Positions 1 through 9,265 of a stretch of DNA of 64,000 nt are shown in pieces; within the stretch, counting starts at the first letter, position 1; every line of letters begins with the position of its first letter. Made by a program: the position numbers and the translations under genes. A model generated the notes under the pieces. The model saw only the letters and a program-made list of their open reading frames with translations. It did no database searches and was not told the DNA's origin. Source of the stretch: Pelagibacteraceae bacterium (GTDB taxonomy: Bacteria; Pseudomonadota; Alphaproteobacteria; Pelagibacterales; Pelagibacteraceae); the NCBI GenBank assembly GCA_008638005.1, contig VTPE01000001.1, positions 1-64,000 of the forward strand, given 5' to 3'.

Positions 1-419
1 GATAACTCATTTTCATTAATATTATTTTTTATATTAGGGTATTTTGGACCAATATATCTCTCGACAAGATCTTTGAAATAATGATTAGCAAAAACGTAAA
101 GTAGGGTCGCGCCGATTGTAAAAGACAAAATAGAAAGTAAAGATCCAAGAATAGTCCCGAAAGCAAAACCAGCGAAAATTACTAGAGGCGTTCCAAAACC
201 CATTAAAAAAACCCAAATGATAGAAAATATAAAGTAACAAATACTTATTAAAAAAATATTTTGATCTCTTAATTCAAATATTTTGCTTTTATTTTCTATT
301 AAAAATGAAGGGCTTAAAAATGTTTCTGCTCCAAAATAAAAAAAAGCTAGCACGACTGCAGCTACAATTGATAAATAGATCAAACCTAAAAAAATTTTTA
401 TTTTTGATAGTCTATTCAT
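1..419 (-). CDS. TVP38/TMEM64 (VTT-domain) membrane protein, C-terminus cut by window edge
   Basis: Reading the minus strand from the ATG at 419 gives about 139 residues before the window ends, so the C-terminus is missing. The N-terminus has one hydrophobic segment (about residues 7-29). A second hydrophobic block (about 55-112) contains a Gly-rich stretch, FGTPLVIFAGFAFG, followed by GSLLSILSFTIGATLLYVFA. This is the usual core of the TVP38/TMEM64, or SNARE-associated/VTT, family of inner-membrane proteins related to DedA, whose proposed roles include lipid scrambling and envelope homeostasis. It is divergent from rpmH with a 75-bp gap. Family assignment is by pattern only and the substrate is unknown. 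Confidence 0.72.
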   Translation of the reverse strand, partial: MNRLSKIKIFLGLIYLSIVAAVVLAFFYFGAETFLSPSFLIENKSKIFELRDQNIFLISICYFIFSIIWVFLMGFGTPLVIFAGFAFGTILGSLLSILSFTIGATLLYVFANHYFKDLVERYIGPKYPNIKNNINENEL

Positions 420-494
420 GAGTATTGGTGCCAATTATTTTTACTGTACATCTAAATAAGAATTTCTTATAAGTGCCCAAAATTAATTATAGCA

Positions 495-629
495 ATGAAA
501 AGAACTTATCAACCAAGTAAAAAAGTAAGGGCCAGAAGACACGGATTTAAGTCTAGAATGTCTACAAAGAATGGTCGAAAAGTATTAGCTAGACGTAGAG
601 CTAAGGGTAGAAAAAGAATCTCAGCTTAA
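495..629 (+). CDS. rpmH: 50S ribosomal protein L34
   Basis: This 44-residue basic protein begins [18 protein letters not shown] and ends GRKRISA, which is the L34 sequence along its whole length, so identification is secure. It binds 23S rRNA in the large subunit. It is followed 3 bp later by rnpA, the classic rpmH-rnpA-yidD-yidC order of bacteria. No strong Shine-Dalgarno sequence is visible; the region just upstream is AT-rich with possible -10-like hexamers but no convincing full promoter. Confidence 0.97.
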   Translation: MKRTYQPSKKVRARRHGFKSRMSTKNGRKVLARRRAKGRKRISA

Positions 630-632
630 TCA

Positions 633-986
633 ATGTCATCAAAACTTGCCTTCCAGAGTTTGAGTGGAAGTGAAGAATTTAAATATGTACTATCTGGTAA
701 AAAGCTAAGTACACCCCTGTTTACTATTTATTATAAAGAAAAAAAAAATGACGATAAAGTAAACTCTATTATGCTTAGCTGCGTTGCTGCTAAAAAGTTA
801 GGAAACGCGGTTAAAAGAAATAAAATGAGAAGAAGGTTAAAGATGGCGACTAGAAAAGCTATAACAGAAATTAAAAAAAGTTTTCAAACTAGATTTAAAT
901 ACGCGATCTTTGCAAAGCCAAAGATTTACGATGAAAAGTTTCAAAATATCGTAGATCAACTAGTTATAAAATTTAAATCAATCTAA
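633..986 (+). CDS. rnpA: Ribonuclease P protein component
   Basis: The 117-residue product is the protein subunit of RNase P, which with the RNA subunit (not in this window) removes 5' leaders from pre-tRNAs. The diagnostic RNR signature appears at about residues 58-70 (NAVKRNKMRRRLK), preceded by the strand with VAAKKLG. Length fits the family (about 110-125). The ATG lies 3 bp after the rpmH stop and yidD starts 5 bp after its end, so the genes are almost certainly co-transcribed. Its presence matters for the tRNA-Leu gene at 26350, whose promoter may leave little or no 5' leader. Confidence 0.95.
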   Translation: MSSKLAFQSLSGSEEFKYVLSGKKLSTPLFTIYYKEKKNDDKVNSIMLSCVAAKKLGNAVKRNKMRRRLKMATRKAITEIKKSFQTRFKYAIFAKPKIYDEKFQNIVDQLVIKFKSI

Positions 987-991
987 AAAGA

Positions 992-1243
992 ATGATCACT
1001 AAAATCTTATCTAAAATAATCATCACGATCATTAAGACGTATAAATATTTAATTTCACCCCTGATTGGACATAATTGTCGTTTTTTGCCAACATGTTCTG
1101 ACTATTTTATAGAATCTCTTCAAAAAAAAGGTTTTTTAAATGGAATGTATTCGGGTATTAAAAGGATTTTAAAATGTCATCCAATAACTTTTTTGGGTGG
1201 GAACTCTGGGTATGACCCAGTGGAGAAAAAAAATGGAAAATAA
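992..1243 (+). CDS. yidD: Membrane protein insertion efficiency factor YidD
   Basis: This 83-residue protein matches the YidD (DUF37/haemolytic) family: a hydrophobic or amphipathic N-terminus (residues 1-25), conserved Cys29, Cys35 and Cys62 in the contexts HNCRFLPTCSDYF and ILKCHP, and the C-terminal GYDPV motif at 73-77. The family is thought to sit at the inner face of the cytoplasmic membrane and assist YidC/Sec insertion. The end of the gene overlaps the start of yidC by 11 bp, supporting coupled translation. The function is inferred from family and operon position. Confidence 0.94.
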   Translation: MITKILSKIIITIIKTYKYLISPLIGHNCRFLPTCSDYFIESLQKKGFLNGMYSGIKRILKCHPITFLGGNSGYDPVEKKNGK

Positions 1244-2915
1244 AAATGTTCTTGCTGCTGTTGTTCTATCGACTGTAATCATTATGATGTGGCAGTTCTG
1301 GTACGGAGAGCCTGTTCCACAAAACCAAAATCAAGAACAAGTTCAAGAGCAACAGTTAAAAGGTGATAAACCCTTAGCTCCCGCTATTACCCAAAAAAAA
1401 ATTGAAACAAAATTAACAAGAACAGATGCTATAAACGAAGGTGATAGATTAATAATAGAAAACAAAAATATTAAAGGCTCTATATCTTTAACAGGTGCAT
1501 TGATTGATGATTTAACGTTAAAAAATTATAATCAAGAAAATAACTCTGATACAAAAAAAGTAATTTTACTCAATCCAAAAAAATATGAACAAGCATATTT
1601 TTTAGAAACAGGCTGGGCAACTTCAGGTAATGAAATTGTTCCAGATAACCAATCTAAATGGAGTGTCAAAGGTAATAAAGTTTTAACCCCCAATAATCCT
1701 GTAACTCTAGAATGGGAAAATGGAAATGGCCTAACATTCATTAAAAATTTTAATATTGATGATCAATACTTAATTACAGTTAATGAAGAAGTAAAAAATA
1801 CATCAACCCAAACCGTAAGTCTTTTTCATTACGCTCAGGTAACAAGGCAACAAAAACCGGATGTACAAAATTTTTATATTTTGCATGAAGGTTTAATTGG
1901 CGTTGTTGATGAATCTTTAAATGAAGAAAATTATGATGATGTTCAAGATAAGAAAAAAAGTTACACAGGATCAAAAGGTTGGGTAGGTATAACAGACAAA
2001 TATTGGTTAACTGCGGTTGTTCCAGAGAAAGGTAAAAATTTTAATGCAGAATTTGTTTATGACAAAGCATTCAAAGCAAATTATATCATCACGGATCCAA
2101 CTGTTATAAATGTAAATCAAACTGGCTCAAATACATCTAGTCTTTTCGTAGGTGCAAAAGAAGTATCTATCGTTGATGGATATGCTGAAAATCTTGGGTT
2201 CCATAAGTTTGATTTAGCAATTGACTGGGGATGGTTCCATTTTTTCACAAAGCCTTTGTTTTTTGTCATTGATTATTTATTCAAGTTAAGCGGTAACTTT
2301 GGAATAGCAATTATTCTATTAACTGCTGCAATTAGATTATTATTTTTCCCACTTGCAAATTACTCTTTTGCATCAATGGCAAAAATGAAAGCGCTTCAAC
2401 CAGAAATGCAAAGAATTAAGGATCTTTACAAGGACGACAAACAAAAAATTCAAATGGAAATGATGAGTTTGTATAAAAAAGAAAAAGTCAATCCAGTCTC
2501 AGGTTGCTTGCCGATTTTGATACAAATTCCTTTTTTCTTTGCAATCTACAAAATGCTTTTTGTTACCATTGAAATGAGACACGCTCCATTTTATGGATGG
2601 ATCCAAGATTTATCAGCGCCTGATCCAACAAGTATATTTAATTTTTTTGGTTTAATTCCATGGGATCCACCAAGTTTTCTAATGATTGGAGCTTGGCCCA
2701 TTATTATGGGAATTACAATGTATGTTCAGCAAAAACTAAACCCAGCACCGCCTGATCCTATTCAGGCAAAAATTTTTGCTTTTTTCCCTTTATTTTTAAC
2801 AGTGCTATTAGCCTCTTTTCCTTCAGGGCTAGTAATTTACTGGTCAATAAATAACGTTCTGACCATGGCGCAGCAATATGTCATTATCAAGAAGACAAAA
2901 ATAAAAACTGCATAA
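1233..2915 (+). CDS. yidC: Membrane protein insertase YidC
   Basis: YidC inserts and folds inner-membrane proteins alone or with SecYEG. I choose the ATG at 1233 (560 residues, MENKNVLAAVV) rather than an in-frame ATG at 1197, because the family starts with a short tail directly before the first membrane helix (about residues 6-22) and the earlier start lies deep in yidD. A large periplasmic domain (about 45-320) follows. The conserved insertase core starts near residue 331 (WGWFHFFTKPLF) and includes the groove arginine in AAIRLLFFPL. The stop overlaps the argB start by one base (TAATG). Confidence 0.95.
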   Translation: MENKNVLAAVVLSTVIIMMWQFWYGEPVPQNQNQEQVQEQQLKGDKPLAPAITQKKIETKLTRTDAINEGDRLIIENKNIKGSISLTGALIDDLTLKNYNQENNSDTKKVILLNPKKYEQAYFLETGWATSGNEIVPDNQSKWSVKGNKVLTPNNPVTLEWENGNGLTFIKNFNIDDQYLITVNEEVKNTSTQTVSLFHYAQVTRQQKPDVQNFYILHEGLIGVVDESLNEENYDDVQDKKKSYTGSKGWVGITDKYWLTAVVPEKGKNFNAEFVYDKAFKANYIITDPTVINVNQTGSNTSSLFVGAKEVSIVDGYAENLGFHKFDLAIDWGWFHFFTKPLFFVIDYLFKLSGNFGIAIILLTAAIRLLFFPLANYSFASMAKMKALQPEMQRIKDLYKDDKQKIQMEMMSLYKKEKVNPVSGCLPILIQIPFFFAIYKMLFVTIEMRHAPFYGWIQDLSAPDPTSIFNFFGLIPWDPPSFLMIGAWPIIMGITMYVQQKLNPAPPDPIQAKIFAFFPLFLTVLLASFPSGLVIYWSINNVLTMAQQYVIIKKTKIKTA

Positions 2916-3775
2916 TGAACTTGGAAGACTTTTGGCCTCAAAAAGATGCGCCTGCTTTATCAAATGCAAAACAATTTATAGAATTTTACAAAAATAAAAA
3001 AATTGTTTTAAAATATGGCGGTCAAGTCATGGCAAGTGATCAACTTACTAAAGCTTTTGCACAAGATGCAGCCATTTGTAATTTAGTTGGAATCAAAAAT
3101 TTAGTGATCCATGGTGGTGGCCCTCAAATACAAAAAAAGCTCCAAGCTCAAAATATACAAAGTAAATTTATTCTTGGCTTAAGAGTCACAGACGAAAATG
3201 TAATTAAAGTTGTTGAAGATGTACTATTGAATGAAATTAATCCTGAATTAGTTAATACAATAAACCATTATAAAGCCAATGCAGAATCCGTAACCGCAAG
3301 AAATAAAAATAGTATTCTCAAAGTTAAAAAAGCAAAAAATCCTGAACTTGGATTTGTTGCCGATCCAGAAGAAATTGATGTTGAAAAACTTATAAATATT
3401 ATTGATCAAAATAAAGTACCTGTCATAGCTCCAATGGGTTTAGGTGATAATGATCAAGTTTATAATATTAATGCCGATACTGCCGCTGGTTCCATTGCCA
3501 TTAAAATAAAAGCTGAGAGACTTTTGCTTATGACAGACGTTCCTGGAGTTAAAGACAAAAATGGTAAATATATTTCAAAATTAACCACTTCTGAGGCACA
3601 AGAACTTATCGATAATGAAACAATCACAGGTGGAATGATACCAAAAATTCAAACTTGTATTTCAGCGGTAAAAAATGGTGTTGGTGGAGTTGTAATTATT
3701 GATGGAACTAAACCCCACGCTGTTCTTCATGAGTTGTTTACAAATGAAGGTGCTGGTACATTAATTATTGAATGA
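2915..3775 (+). CDS. argB: Acetylglutamate kinase
   Basis: ArgB phosphorylates N-acetylglutamate in the second step of arginine synthesis. The 286-residue protein shows amino-acid-kinase motifs: IVLKYGGQVM near residue 30, the nucleotide loop VIHGGGPQIQKKL near 65, the INADTAAG segment near 188 and GGMIPKI near 238. Start and stop overlap both neighbours (TAATG with yidC, ATGA with the HAD gene), so translation is probably coupled. In many alphaproteobacteria the GTPase gene engB/ysxC lies between yidC and argB; here there is no room for it. Confidence 0.95.
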   Translation: MNLEDFWPQKDAPALSNAKQFIEFYKNKKIVLKYGGQVMASDQLTKAFAQDAAICNLVGIKNLVIHGGGPQIQKKLQAQNIQSKFILGLRVTDENVIKVVEDVLLNEINPELVNTINHYKANAESVTARNKNSILKVKKAKNPELGFVADPEEIDVEKLINIIDQNKVPVIAPMGLGDNDQVYNINADTAAGSIAIKIKAERLLLMTDVPGVKDKNGKYISKLTTSEAQELIDNETITGGMIPKIQTCISAVKNGVGGVVIIDGTKPHAVLHELFTNEGAGTLIIE

Positions 3776-4443
3776 AAGAACTCGCAGCTATCAAACATTG
3801 GATATTTGATTTAGACAATACACTGTATTCCTCAACTACAAATGTATTTGGAAAAATTGATAAGAAAATGTGTGAATTTATAATGGAAAATTTAAATGTC
3901 TCTAGAGAAGAGGCATTAAAAATCAAAAACAATTATTTTCATGCGCACGGTACAACATTGAATGGATTAATGAAAAAACATGACATTGATGCTCATCATT
4001 TTTTAGAGTTTGTTCATGATATAGATTATAGTTTTTTAAAAAAAAATCCTGAATTAAATCAAGAAATTAAAAATTTACCTGGCGATAAAATAATTTTTAC
4101 AAATGGATCGAAAAAACATGCTGAGAGAGTTATTGATAGACTTGGTATTCAAAATAATTTTGATAAAATATTTGATATTGCTGATTGTGATTTTATTCCA
4201 AAACCAGAGATCGAACCTTATCAAAAACTTATCTCTAGATATAATATTGAATGTGAGAAAAGTATATTTGTTGAAGATATTGCTAAAAATTTAGAACCTG
4301 CTCATAAACTTGGAATGAAAACAGCCTGGATTGAAAATGATGATCCTTACTGTAAAAAAGGATTTGATGGAAATCACGTACATTATAAGGTAAAGGATCT
4401 TACGGATTTTTTAAAACAAACTAATAAAATAATAGGTCAATAA
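3772..4443 (+). CDS. HAD-superfamily pyrimidine 5'-nucleotidase-like phosphatase
   Basis: The 223-residue protein is a HAD hydrolase of the Sdt1/YjjG pyrimidine 5'-nucleotidase type. Motif I is DLDNTLY near residues 14-20, with nucleophile and acid/base aspartates; motif II is FTNGS near 109; a lysine follows in PKPEIEPY; motif III is [11 protein letters not shown] near 168. The alpha-helical cap sits between motifs I and II. It is cytoplasmic and most likely dephosphorylates nucleoside monophosphates or other small phosphates, though the substrate cannot be read from sequence. It overlaps argB by 4 bp and dapD by 1 bp. Confidence 0.83.
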   Translation: MKELAAIKHWIFDLDNTLYSSTTNVFGKIDKKMCEFIMENLNVSREEALKIKNNYFHAHGTTLNGLMKKHDIDAHHFLEFVHDIDYSFLKKNPELNQEIKNLPGDKIIFTNGSKKHAERVIDRLGIQNNFDKIFDIADCDFIPKPEIEPYQKLISRYNIECEKSIFVEDIAKNLEPAHKLGMKTAWIENDDPYCKKGFDGNHVHYKVKDLTDFLKQTNKIIGQ

Positions 4444-5252
4444 TGGAAAAGATTATCAACGAAGCTTGGGATAACAGAGATCAAATAAGCGGCAATTCAG
4501 ATCCTTCTATCTTAAATGCAATAAAAGAAACTATTTTGAAAGTTGATCAAGGAGAATTGAGAGTAGCTGAAAAAAAAGGTAGCGAATGGATTGTTCACCA
4601 GTGGATCAAAAAAGCAATATTATTAAGTTTTAGAACAAACGAAATGGAAGCAATAAGCGGTCCATATGCTGTTTGGTGGGATAAAGTTAAAGGTAAAACA
4701 AGTGGATGGGAAAAGTCTGATTTTATTAAAGCAGGATTTAGAAAAGTTCCAAATGCAGTCGTTAGACATGGATCATTTATTGCTAAAAATGTTGTGCTCA
4801 TGCCATCATTTGTAAATGTGGGAGCTTATGTAGACGAAGGAACGATGATTGATACGTGGGCGTCTGTAGGTTCATGCGCACAAGTTGGAAAAAATTGTCA
4901 TGTTTCAGGTGGAGCGGGTATTGGCGGTGTATTAGAGCCAATGCAAGCAAATCCAACCATTATTGAAGATAACTGTTTTATTGGAGCTAGATCAGAAATT
5001 GTTGAGGGTGTAATCGTTGGAGAGGGATCTGTGATTTCTATGGGTGTATTTATTGGTCAATCAACAAAAATTGTAAACAGGGAAAGCGGTGAAACTATTT
5101 ATGGAAAAATTCCACCCTACTCAGTTGTTGTTCCGGGCTCTCTTCCAGATAAAAATGGAAAAGGACCAAGTTTATACTGCGCGGTTATAGTTAAAACGGT
5201 TGATGAAAAAACTAGAAGTAAAACTTCAATTAACGATTTATTGAGAGACTAG
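4443..5252 (+). CDS. dapD: Tetrahydrodipicolinate N-succinyltransferase
   Basis: DapD succinylates tetrahydrodipicolinate using succinyl-CoA in the succinylase route to meso-diaminopimelate and lysine. The 269-residue length is typical. An N-terminal helical region is followed by a left-handed beta-helix of hexapeptide repeats from about residue 105 to 225 (for example [20 protein letters not shown] and [13 protein letters not shown]), then the [12 protein letters not shown] segment. It starts one base inside the upstream HAD gene and is followed 3 bp later by dapE, giving two consecutive pathway steps. Confidence 0.96.
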   Translation: MEKIINEAWDNRDQISGNSDPSILNAIKETILKVDQGELRVAEKKGSEWIVHQWIKKAILLSFRTNEMEAISGPYAVWWDKVKGKTSGWEKSDFIKAGFRKVPNAVVRHGSFIAKNVVLMPSFVNVGAYVDEGTMIDTWASVGSCAQVGKNCHVSGGAGIGGVLEPMQANPTIIEDNCFIGARSEIVEGVIVGEGSVISMGVFIGQSTKIVNRESGETIYGKIPPYSVVVPGSLPDKNGKGPSLYCAVIVKTVDEKTRSKTSINDLLRD

Positions 5253-5255
5253 TCT

Positions 5256-6416
5256 ATGAGTAAGCTAATTGATGAAATTAGATTTACTCAAGAGTTAATC
5301 AAAAAACCTAGTGTTACTCCTAAAGATTATGGAGCAATCAAAGTTGTCGCAAACCATTTAAAAAAATTAGGTTTCAAATGTAAATTTATGTCTTTTCAAG
5401 AAAAAGGCACAGATAAAATAATTAATCTTTATGCAAAATTGGGGAGTCAATCTCCTAATTTATGTTTTGCGGGGCACACCGATGTTGTGCCAGTTGGTGA
5501 TCTACCATCATGGACCACAAATCCATTTGGTGCAAAAATTAAAAAAGGTTTTCTTTATGGACGCGGTGTAAGCGATATGAAAGGTGGAATTGGATGCTTT
5601 GTTGCTGCTGTAAGTGAATTTTTACATAAAAATAAAAAATTTAAAGGCTCAATAAGTTTTTTAATCACAGGCGATGAAGAGGGAATTGCAGTTAATGGAA
5701 CAAAAAAAGTTGTCGAATATTTAAAAAAGAAAAAAGAAAAAATCGATTTTTGTATTGTTGGAGAACCATCAAATAGAAAAAAATTGGGACAAATGATCAA
5801 AATCGGTAGAAGAGGAAGTATTACAACTCATCTTACCGTCAAGGGAAAGCAAGGCCATATCGCTTATCCCTTTGAGGCGTTAAATCCATCTACACCCTTA
5901 ATCAAAATTCTAGACGAATTAAAATCAAAACCACTGGATAAGGGAAATAAAAATTTTCAACCATCAAATTTAGAAATTACTAAAATACAAATAAATAATA
6001 GTGCTGATAATGTGATTCCTGCAAGAGCAACAGCTACATTTAATATTAGATACAACAACCTTCATACTTTTAGTTCACTAAAAAAATATATTTTAAAGAT
6101 CATTAATAAATTTGAAAAAAAATATAAATGCAAAACTGAAACTAAGTTTATCGGAACAGGAACTGCTTTTCTTACTAAACCTAATAATACTGTTAAAAAT
6201 ATTCAAAAAATTATTCAAAAGGAAACAGGACAAAAAACATTATTATCAACCACTGGCGGTACCTCTGATGCTAGATTTATAAAGGATATTGCCCCGTGTA
6301 TTGAATTTGGCCTTGTTGGAAATACTATGCACCAAGTTGATGAAAGATCGTCAATTAAAGATATGAAAAAATTAAAACAAGTTTATTTAAAAATTATTAA
6401 AAATTTTTTTAATTGA
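5256..6416 (+). CDS. dapE: Succinyl-diaminopimelate desuccinylase
   Basis: This M20-family dinuclear zinc amidohydrolase (386 residues) removes the succinyl group in lysine/DAP synthesis. Metal and catalytic motifs are visible: GHTDVVPVGD near residue 73, GRGVSDMKGG near 104, GDEEG near 140 with the catalytic Glu, and the C-terminal HQVDE near 353. The dimerisation domain lies at about 180-290 and opens with GRRGSITTHLTVKGKQGHIA. Together with dapD just upstream it marks the succinylase variant of the pathway. Its stop overlaps the TTG start of the next gene. Confidence 0.96.
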   Translation: MSKLIDEIRFTQELIKKPSVTPKDYGAIKVVANHLKKLGFKCKFMSFQEKGTDKIINLYAKLGSQSPNLCFAGHTDVVPVGDLPSWTTNPFGAKIKKGFLYGRGVSDMKGGIGCFVAAVSEFLHKNKKFKGSISFLITGDEEGIAVNGTKKVVEYLKKKKEKIDFCIVGEPSNRKKLGQMIKIGRRGSITTHLTVKGKQGHIAYPFEALNPSTPLIKILDELKSKPLDKGNKNFQPSNLEITKIQINNSADNVIPARATATFNIRYNNLHTFSSLKKYILKIINKFEKKYKCKTETKFIGTGTAFLTKPNNTVKNIQKIIQKETGQKTLLSTTGGTSDARFIKDIAPCIEFGLVGNTMHQVDERSSIKDMKKLKQVYLKIIKNFFN

Positions 6417-7336
6417 AAACTTCTATAATCACATCAAATACTTATCAAAATCACAATACTGGCGCTGGTCATCCTGAAAGAGTGGATAGAGTTAAAGTTG
6501 TAAATGAAGAATTAAAAAAATTTGATAAGCAAGTAAAATGGTTTGAACCTGAGGCTTATGACCATACAATAATTGAAAAAGTTCATAGTAAAAATTATCT
6601 TGATAACTTATCAAAATCATTTCCTGAGAGTGGTATTCAATTTTTAGATGGAGATACCGTTGTGTCTCCCGGTTCACATCATGCAGCTTTAGATGCCGTA
6701 GGATCTATTATTTTAGGTATCGACCAAGTGATTAATAAAAAATTTAAAAATAGTTTTTGCTCTGTTAGGCCTCCAGGCCATCATGCGGAAAGTAATAAAG
6801 CAATGGGCTTTTGTATTTATAACAATGTTGCTATAGGTGCTGCTTATCTTTTACACGAGCATAAATATAAAAAAGTTGCAATTATTGATTATGACGTCCA
6901 CCATGGAAATGGTACGCAGGAGATATTTTATAACAATCCAAATGTTCTTTATATTTCTACACATCAATACCCCTTTTATCCTGGTACAGGTTCGCAAAAA
7001 GAGACAGGATTGGATGATAACATTTTAAATATACCCCTGGAATCGGGAACGAATTCAAAAGATTATTTTAATAGTTTTGAGAATGTCTTAAAAAAAATTA
7101 AATTATATAAACCAGATTTTATTTTACTTTCTTCTGGTTTTGATGCTCACATGGACGATCCGTTGGCTCAAATTAATTTAAAATCTCAAGATTTTTATGA
7201 AATTACTAAAAGAATTTTAATAGTTGCAAATGAGGTCTGTGATGGACGAGTTGTTTCAATCTTAGAGGGCGGCTATAACCTTGATGCTTTAAGAGAAAGT
7301 GCATACATGCATGTAAAAGCATTATTGGAGATCTAG
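6413..7336 (+). CDS. Histone deacetylase-fold (AcuC/acetylpolyamine amidohydrolase) family protein
   Basis: The 307-residue protein starts at a TTG that overlaps the dapE stop by 4 bp. Arginase/deacetylase-fold motifs are complete: GHPERVDR near residue 19, RPPGHHAE near 119 with paired histidines, the zinc-binding DYDVHHGNGTQE near 159, GFDAHMDDPLA near 240 supplying the further zinc aspartate, and EGGYN near 285. It should therefore be an active zinc-dependent amidohydrolase. Bacterial members act on acetylated small amines, acetoin-linked targets or acetyl-lysine; the substrate here is unknown. Tight linkage to dapDE suggests it may act on an N-acylated amine, which is inference. Confidence 0.85.
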   Translation: MKTSIITSNTYQNHNTGAGHPERVDRVKVVNEELKKFDKQVKWFEPEAYDHTIIEKVHSKNYLDNLSKSFPESGIQFLDGDTVVSPGSHHAALDAVGSIILGIDQVINKKFKNSFCSVRPPGHHAESNKAMGFCIYNNVAIGAAYLLHEHKYKKVAIIDYDVHHGNGTQEIFYNNPNVLYISTHQYPFYPGTGSQKETGLDDNILNIPLESGTNSKDYFNSFENVLKKIKLYKPDFILLSSGFDAHMDDPLAQINLKSQDFYEITKRILIVANEVCDGRVVSILEGGYNLDALRESAYMHVKALLEI

Positions 7337-9265
7337 ATTTTTAAAATAATCTAATGCTTCTGGATTAGCTAAGGCTTCAACATTTGTAATTGTTTCTTTA
7401 TTTAATATTTTTCGAACTGCAATTTCAACAATTTTGCCACTTTTAGTTCTTGGAATATCTGGGCAATTTTTAATAACAGATGGAACATGGCGCGGAGAAC
7501 AGTTTGTTCTAATTTTAGATTTAATTTTTTTAACAAAGTCTTCAGTAAGTTCAAAATTTTCTCTTAATTTAACAAACAAAACAATTCTGACATCATCGTT
7601 ATAGTTCTGCCCTACAACCAAAGCTTCAGTCACTTCATCAAAACTTTCTACCTGTCGATAAATTTCTGCAGTTCCAATTCTTACTCCACCTGGTTTTAAA
7701 GTGGCATCTGACCTACCATGAATAATAAAACCATCATTTTTAGTTTTCTGAATGTAATCTGCATGGTGCCAAGTATTTTGATATTTTTCAAAATAAGCTG
7801 ACAAAATTTTCTTTTCACCTGGATCATTCCAAAACATTACAGGCATTGATGGAAATGGCTGTTTAACAACCAGCTCTCCTTTTTCATAATCGTTAATGGA
7901 TTTTCCACTATCATCAAAAATATCAATATCGATACCAAGACTAGGTCCTTGAATTTCTCCAGAAAAAACAGGTTGAAAAATATTGCCAATAACCAAACAG
8001 CCAACTACATCTGTTCCTCCGCTTATAGATGATAAATGTAAATCTTGCTTTATATGTTTGTAAACGTAATCAAAACTTTCACTGACTAACGGTGAACCTG
8101 TTGAGGTGATTGTTCTAAGATTTGATAAATCAAATTGTTTTGAATTAAATTTTTCATTTTTTAAATGATCAATATATTTAGCCCCAACGCCAAATAAGGT
8201 AAATTTATATATTGATGCATAATCTATTAATCTATCAATTGATGGGAAGAATGGAGATCCATCATATAGATAAATACTAGCTCCACATGATAAAGCGGCG
8301 ACTTGCCAATTCCACATCATCCATCCTGTTGTTGTAAAATAAAATACACGGTCATTTTCTTTTACATCACAGTGAATAGATAACTCTTTTTTTTGCTCAA
8401 TTAATGCATTACCGCTTCCGTGAACTATACATTTTGGCACTCCTGTAGTTCCGCTGGAATAAAGAATATAAACAGGATGGTTAAACTCAAACTTCTCAAA
8501 CTCTTCATTCAAATTAGATGTTTCTAAAATTTTATAAAAATTCTCATATTCATGATTTGAGCTTTCATTCTTATCATAATTAAAAACAATAACTTTCTTG
8601 ATTGAAGGTATTGCTTCCAAAATAGCTGGGATACGATTTAAGATATCTATTTTTTTTCCATTATAATTATATTGATCACACGTAACTAAAATTTTAGGTT
8701 CAATTTGTTTAAAGCGATCTATTACGCCTTGAATGCCAAAATCCGGTGAACAACTAGACCAAATTAACCCATTTTTTGATGTTGCTAAAAAGCTAACAAT
8801 TGTTTCAATAGTATTTGGGACATATCCCGCAATTCGATCTCCTTTTTTAAGATCAAAAAATTTAAAAAAAGAAGATAATTTTTTTACATAAATATTTAAT
8901 TGTTCCCACGATATATTTTCATGCTCTCCATTTTCTTTTAAGCTGTGAATGGCTATCTCATCATTATTTTTACTAAGTAAATTCTCAGCAAAATTTAATT
9001 TTGAATCTTTGAAAAATTTATTTCTGTGAAAGATTTTATCTTTTGAAATTATTTGAGAACCCTTATCACCTTTGATCTCGCCAAAATCCCAATACTCGCT
9101 CCAAAATTTTTCAAGATTATTTACTGACCATTTGTGAAATTTTTGAAAGTTATTTTCAAAATTAATATTGTATTTTTTTTCTATTAAGTTTGAAAATTTT
9201 TTTATATTAGAATTTTTTATAGTTTCTGAACTAGCTGTCCAAAGTTGAGTGTTTTTTTTATTCAT
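7322..9265 (-). CDS. Acetoacetyl-CoA synthetase (acetoacetate-CoA ligase)
   Basis: This 647-residue AMP-forming ligase belongs to the acetoacetyl-CoA synthetase subfamily. It has the N-terminal ACS domain (WSVNNLEKFWSEYWDF near residue 46), the P-loop YSSGTTGVPK near 267, GWMMWNWQVAAL near 315 and GGTDVVGC near 417. A C-terminal domain carries GRSDATLKPGGVRIGTAEIY and ends with the catalytic Lys in RTKSGK near 616. It would activate acetoacetate, or a related short acid, to its CoA ester. It is last in the dnaX-to-truA run and overlaps truA by 8 bp; its 3' end overlaps the convergent deacetylase gene by 15 bp. Confidence 0.9.
   Translation of the reverse strand: MNKKNTQLWTASSETIKNSNIKKFSNLIEKKYNINFENNFQKFHKWSVNNLEKFWSEYWDFGEIKGDKGSQIISKDKIFHRNKFFKDSKLNFAENLLSKNNDEIAIHSLKENGEHENISWEQLNIYVKKLSSFFKFFDLKKGDRIAGYVPNTIETIVSFLATSKNGLIWSSCSPDFGIQGVIDRFKQIEPKILVTCDQYNYNGKKIDILNRIPAILEAIPSIKKVIVFNYDKNESSNHEYENFYKILETSNLNEEFEKFEFNHPVYILYSSGTTGVPKCIVHGSGNALIEQKKELSIHCDVKENDRVFYFTTTGWMMWNWQVAALSCGASIYLYDGSPFFPSIDRLIDYASIYKFTLFGVGAKYIDHLKNEKFNSKQFDLSNLRTITSTGSPLVSESFDYVYKHIKQDLHLSSISGGTDVVGCLVIGNIFQPVFSGEIQGPSLGIDIDIFDDSGKSINDYEKGELVVKQPFPSMPVMFWNDPGEKKILSAYFEKYQNTWHHADYIQKTKNDGFIIHGRSDATLKPGGVRIGTAEIYRQVESFDEVTEALVVGQNYNDDVRIVLFVKLRENFELTEDFVKKIKSKIRTNCSPRHVPSVIKNCPDIPRTKSGKIVEIAVRKILNKETITNVEALANPEALDYFKNLDLQ

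Noticed and set aside
1197-1232. An upstream ATG giving YidC 12 extra residues.
   Set aside because: It is deep in yidD and YidC proteins normally begin just before the first membrane helix, as from ATG 1233.
7780-7990. Whether the acetoacetyl-CoA synthetase gene is a fusion or frameshifted.
   Set aside because: The frame is open over 647 residues with both ligase domains in normal order and spacing.
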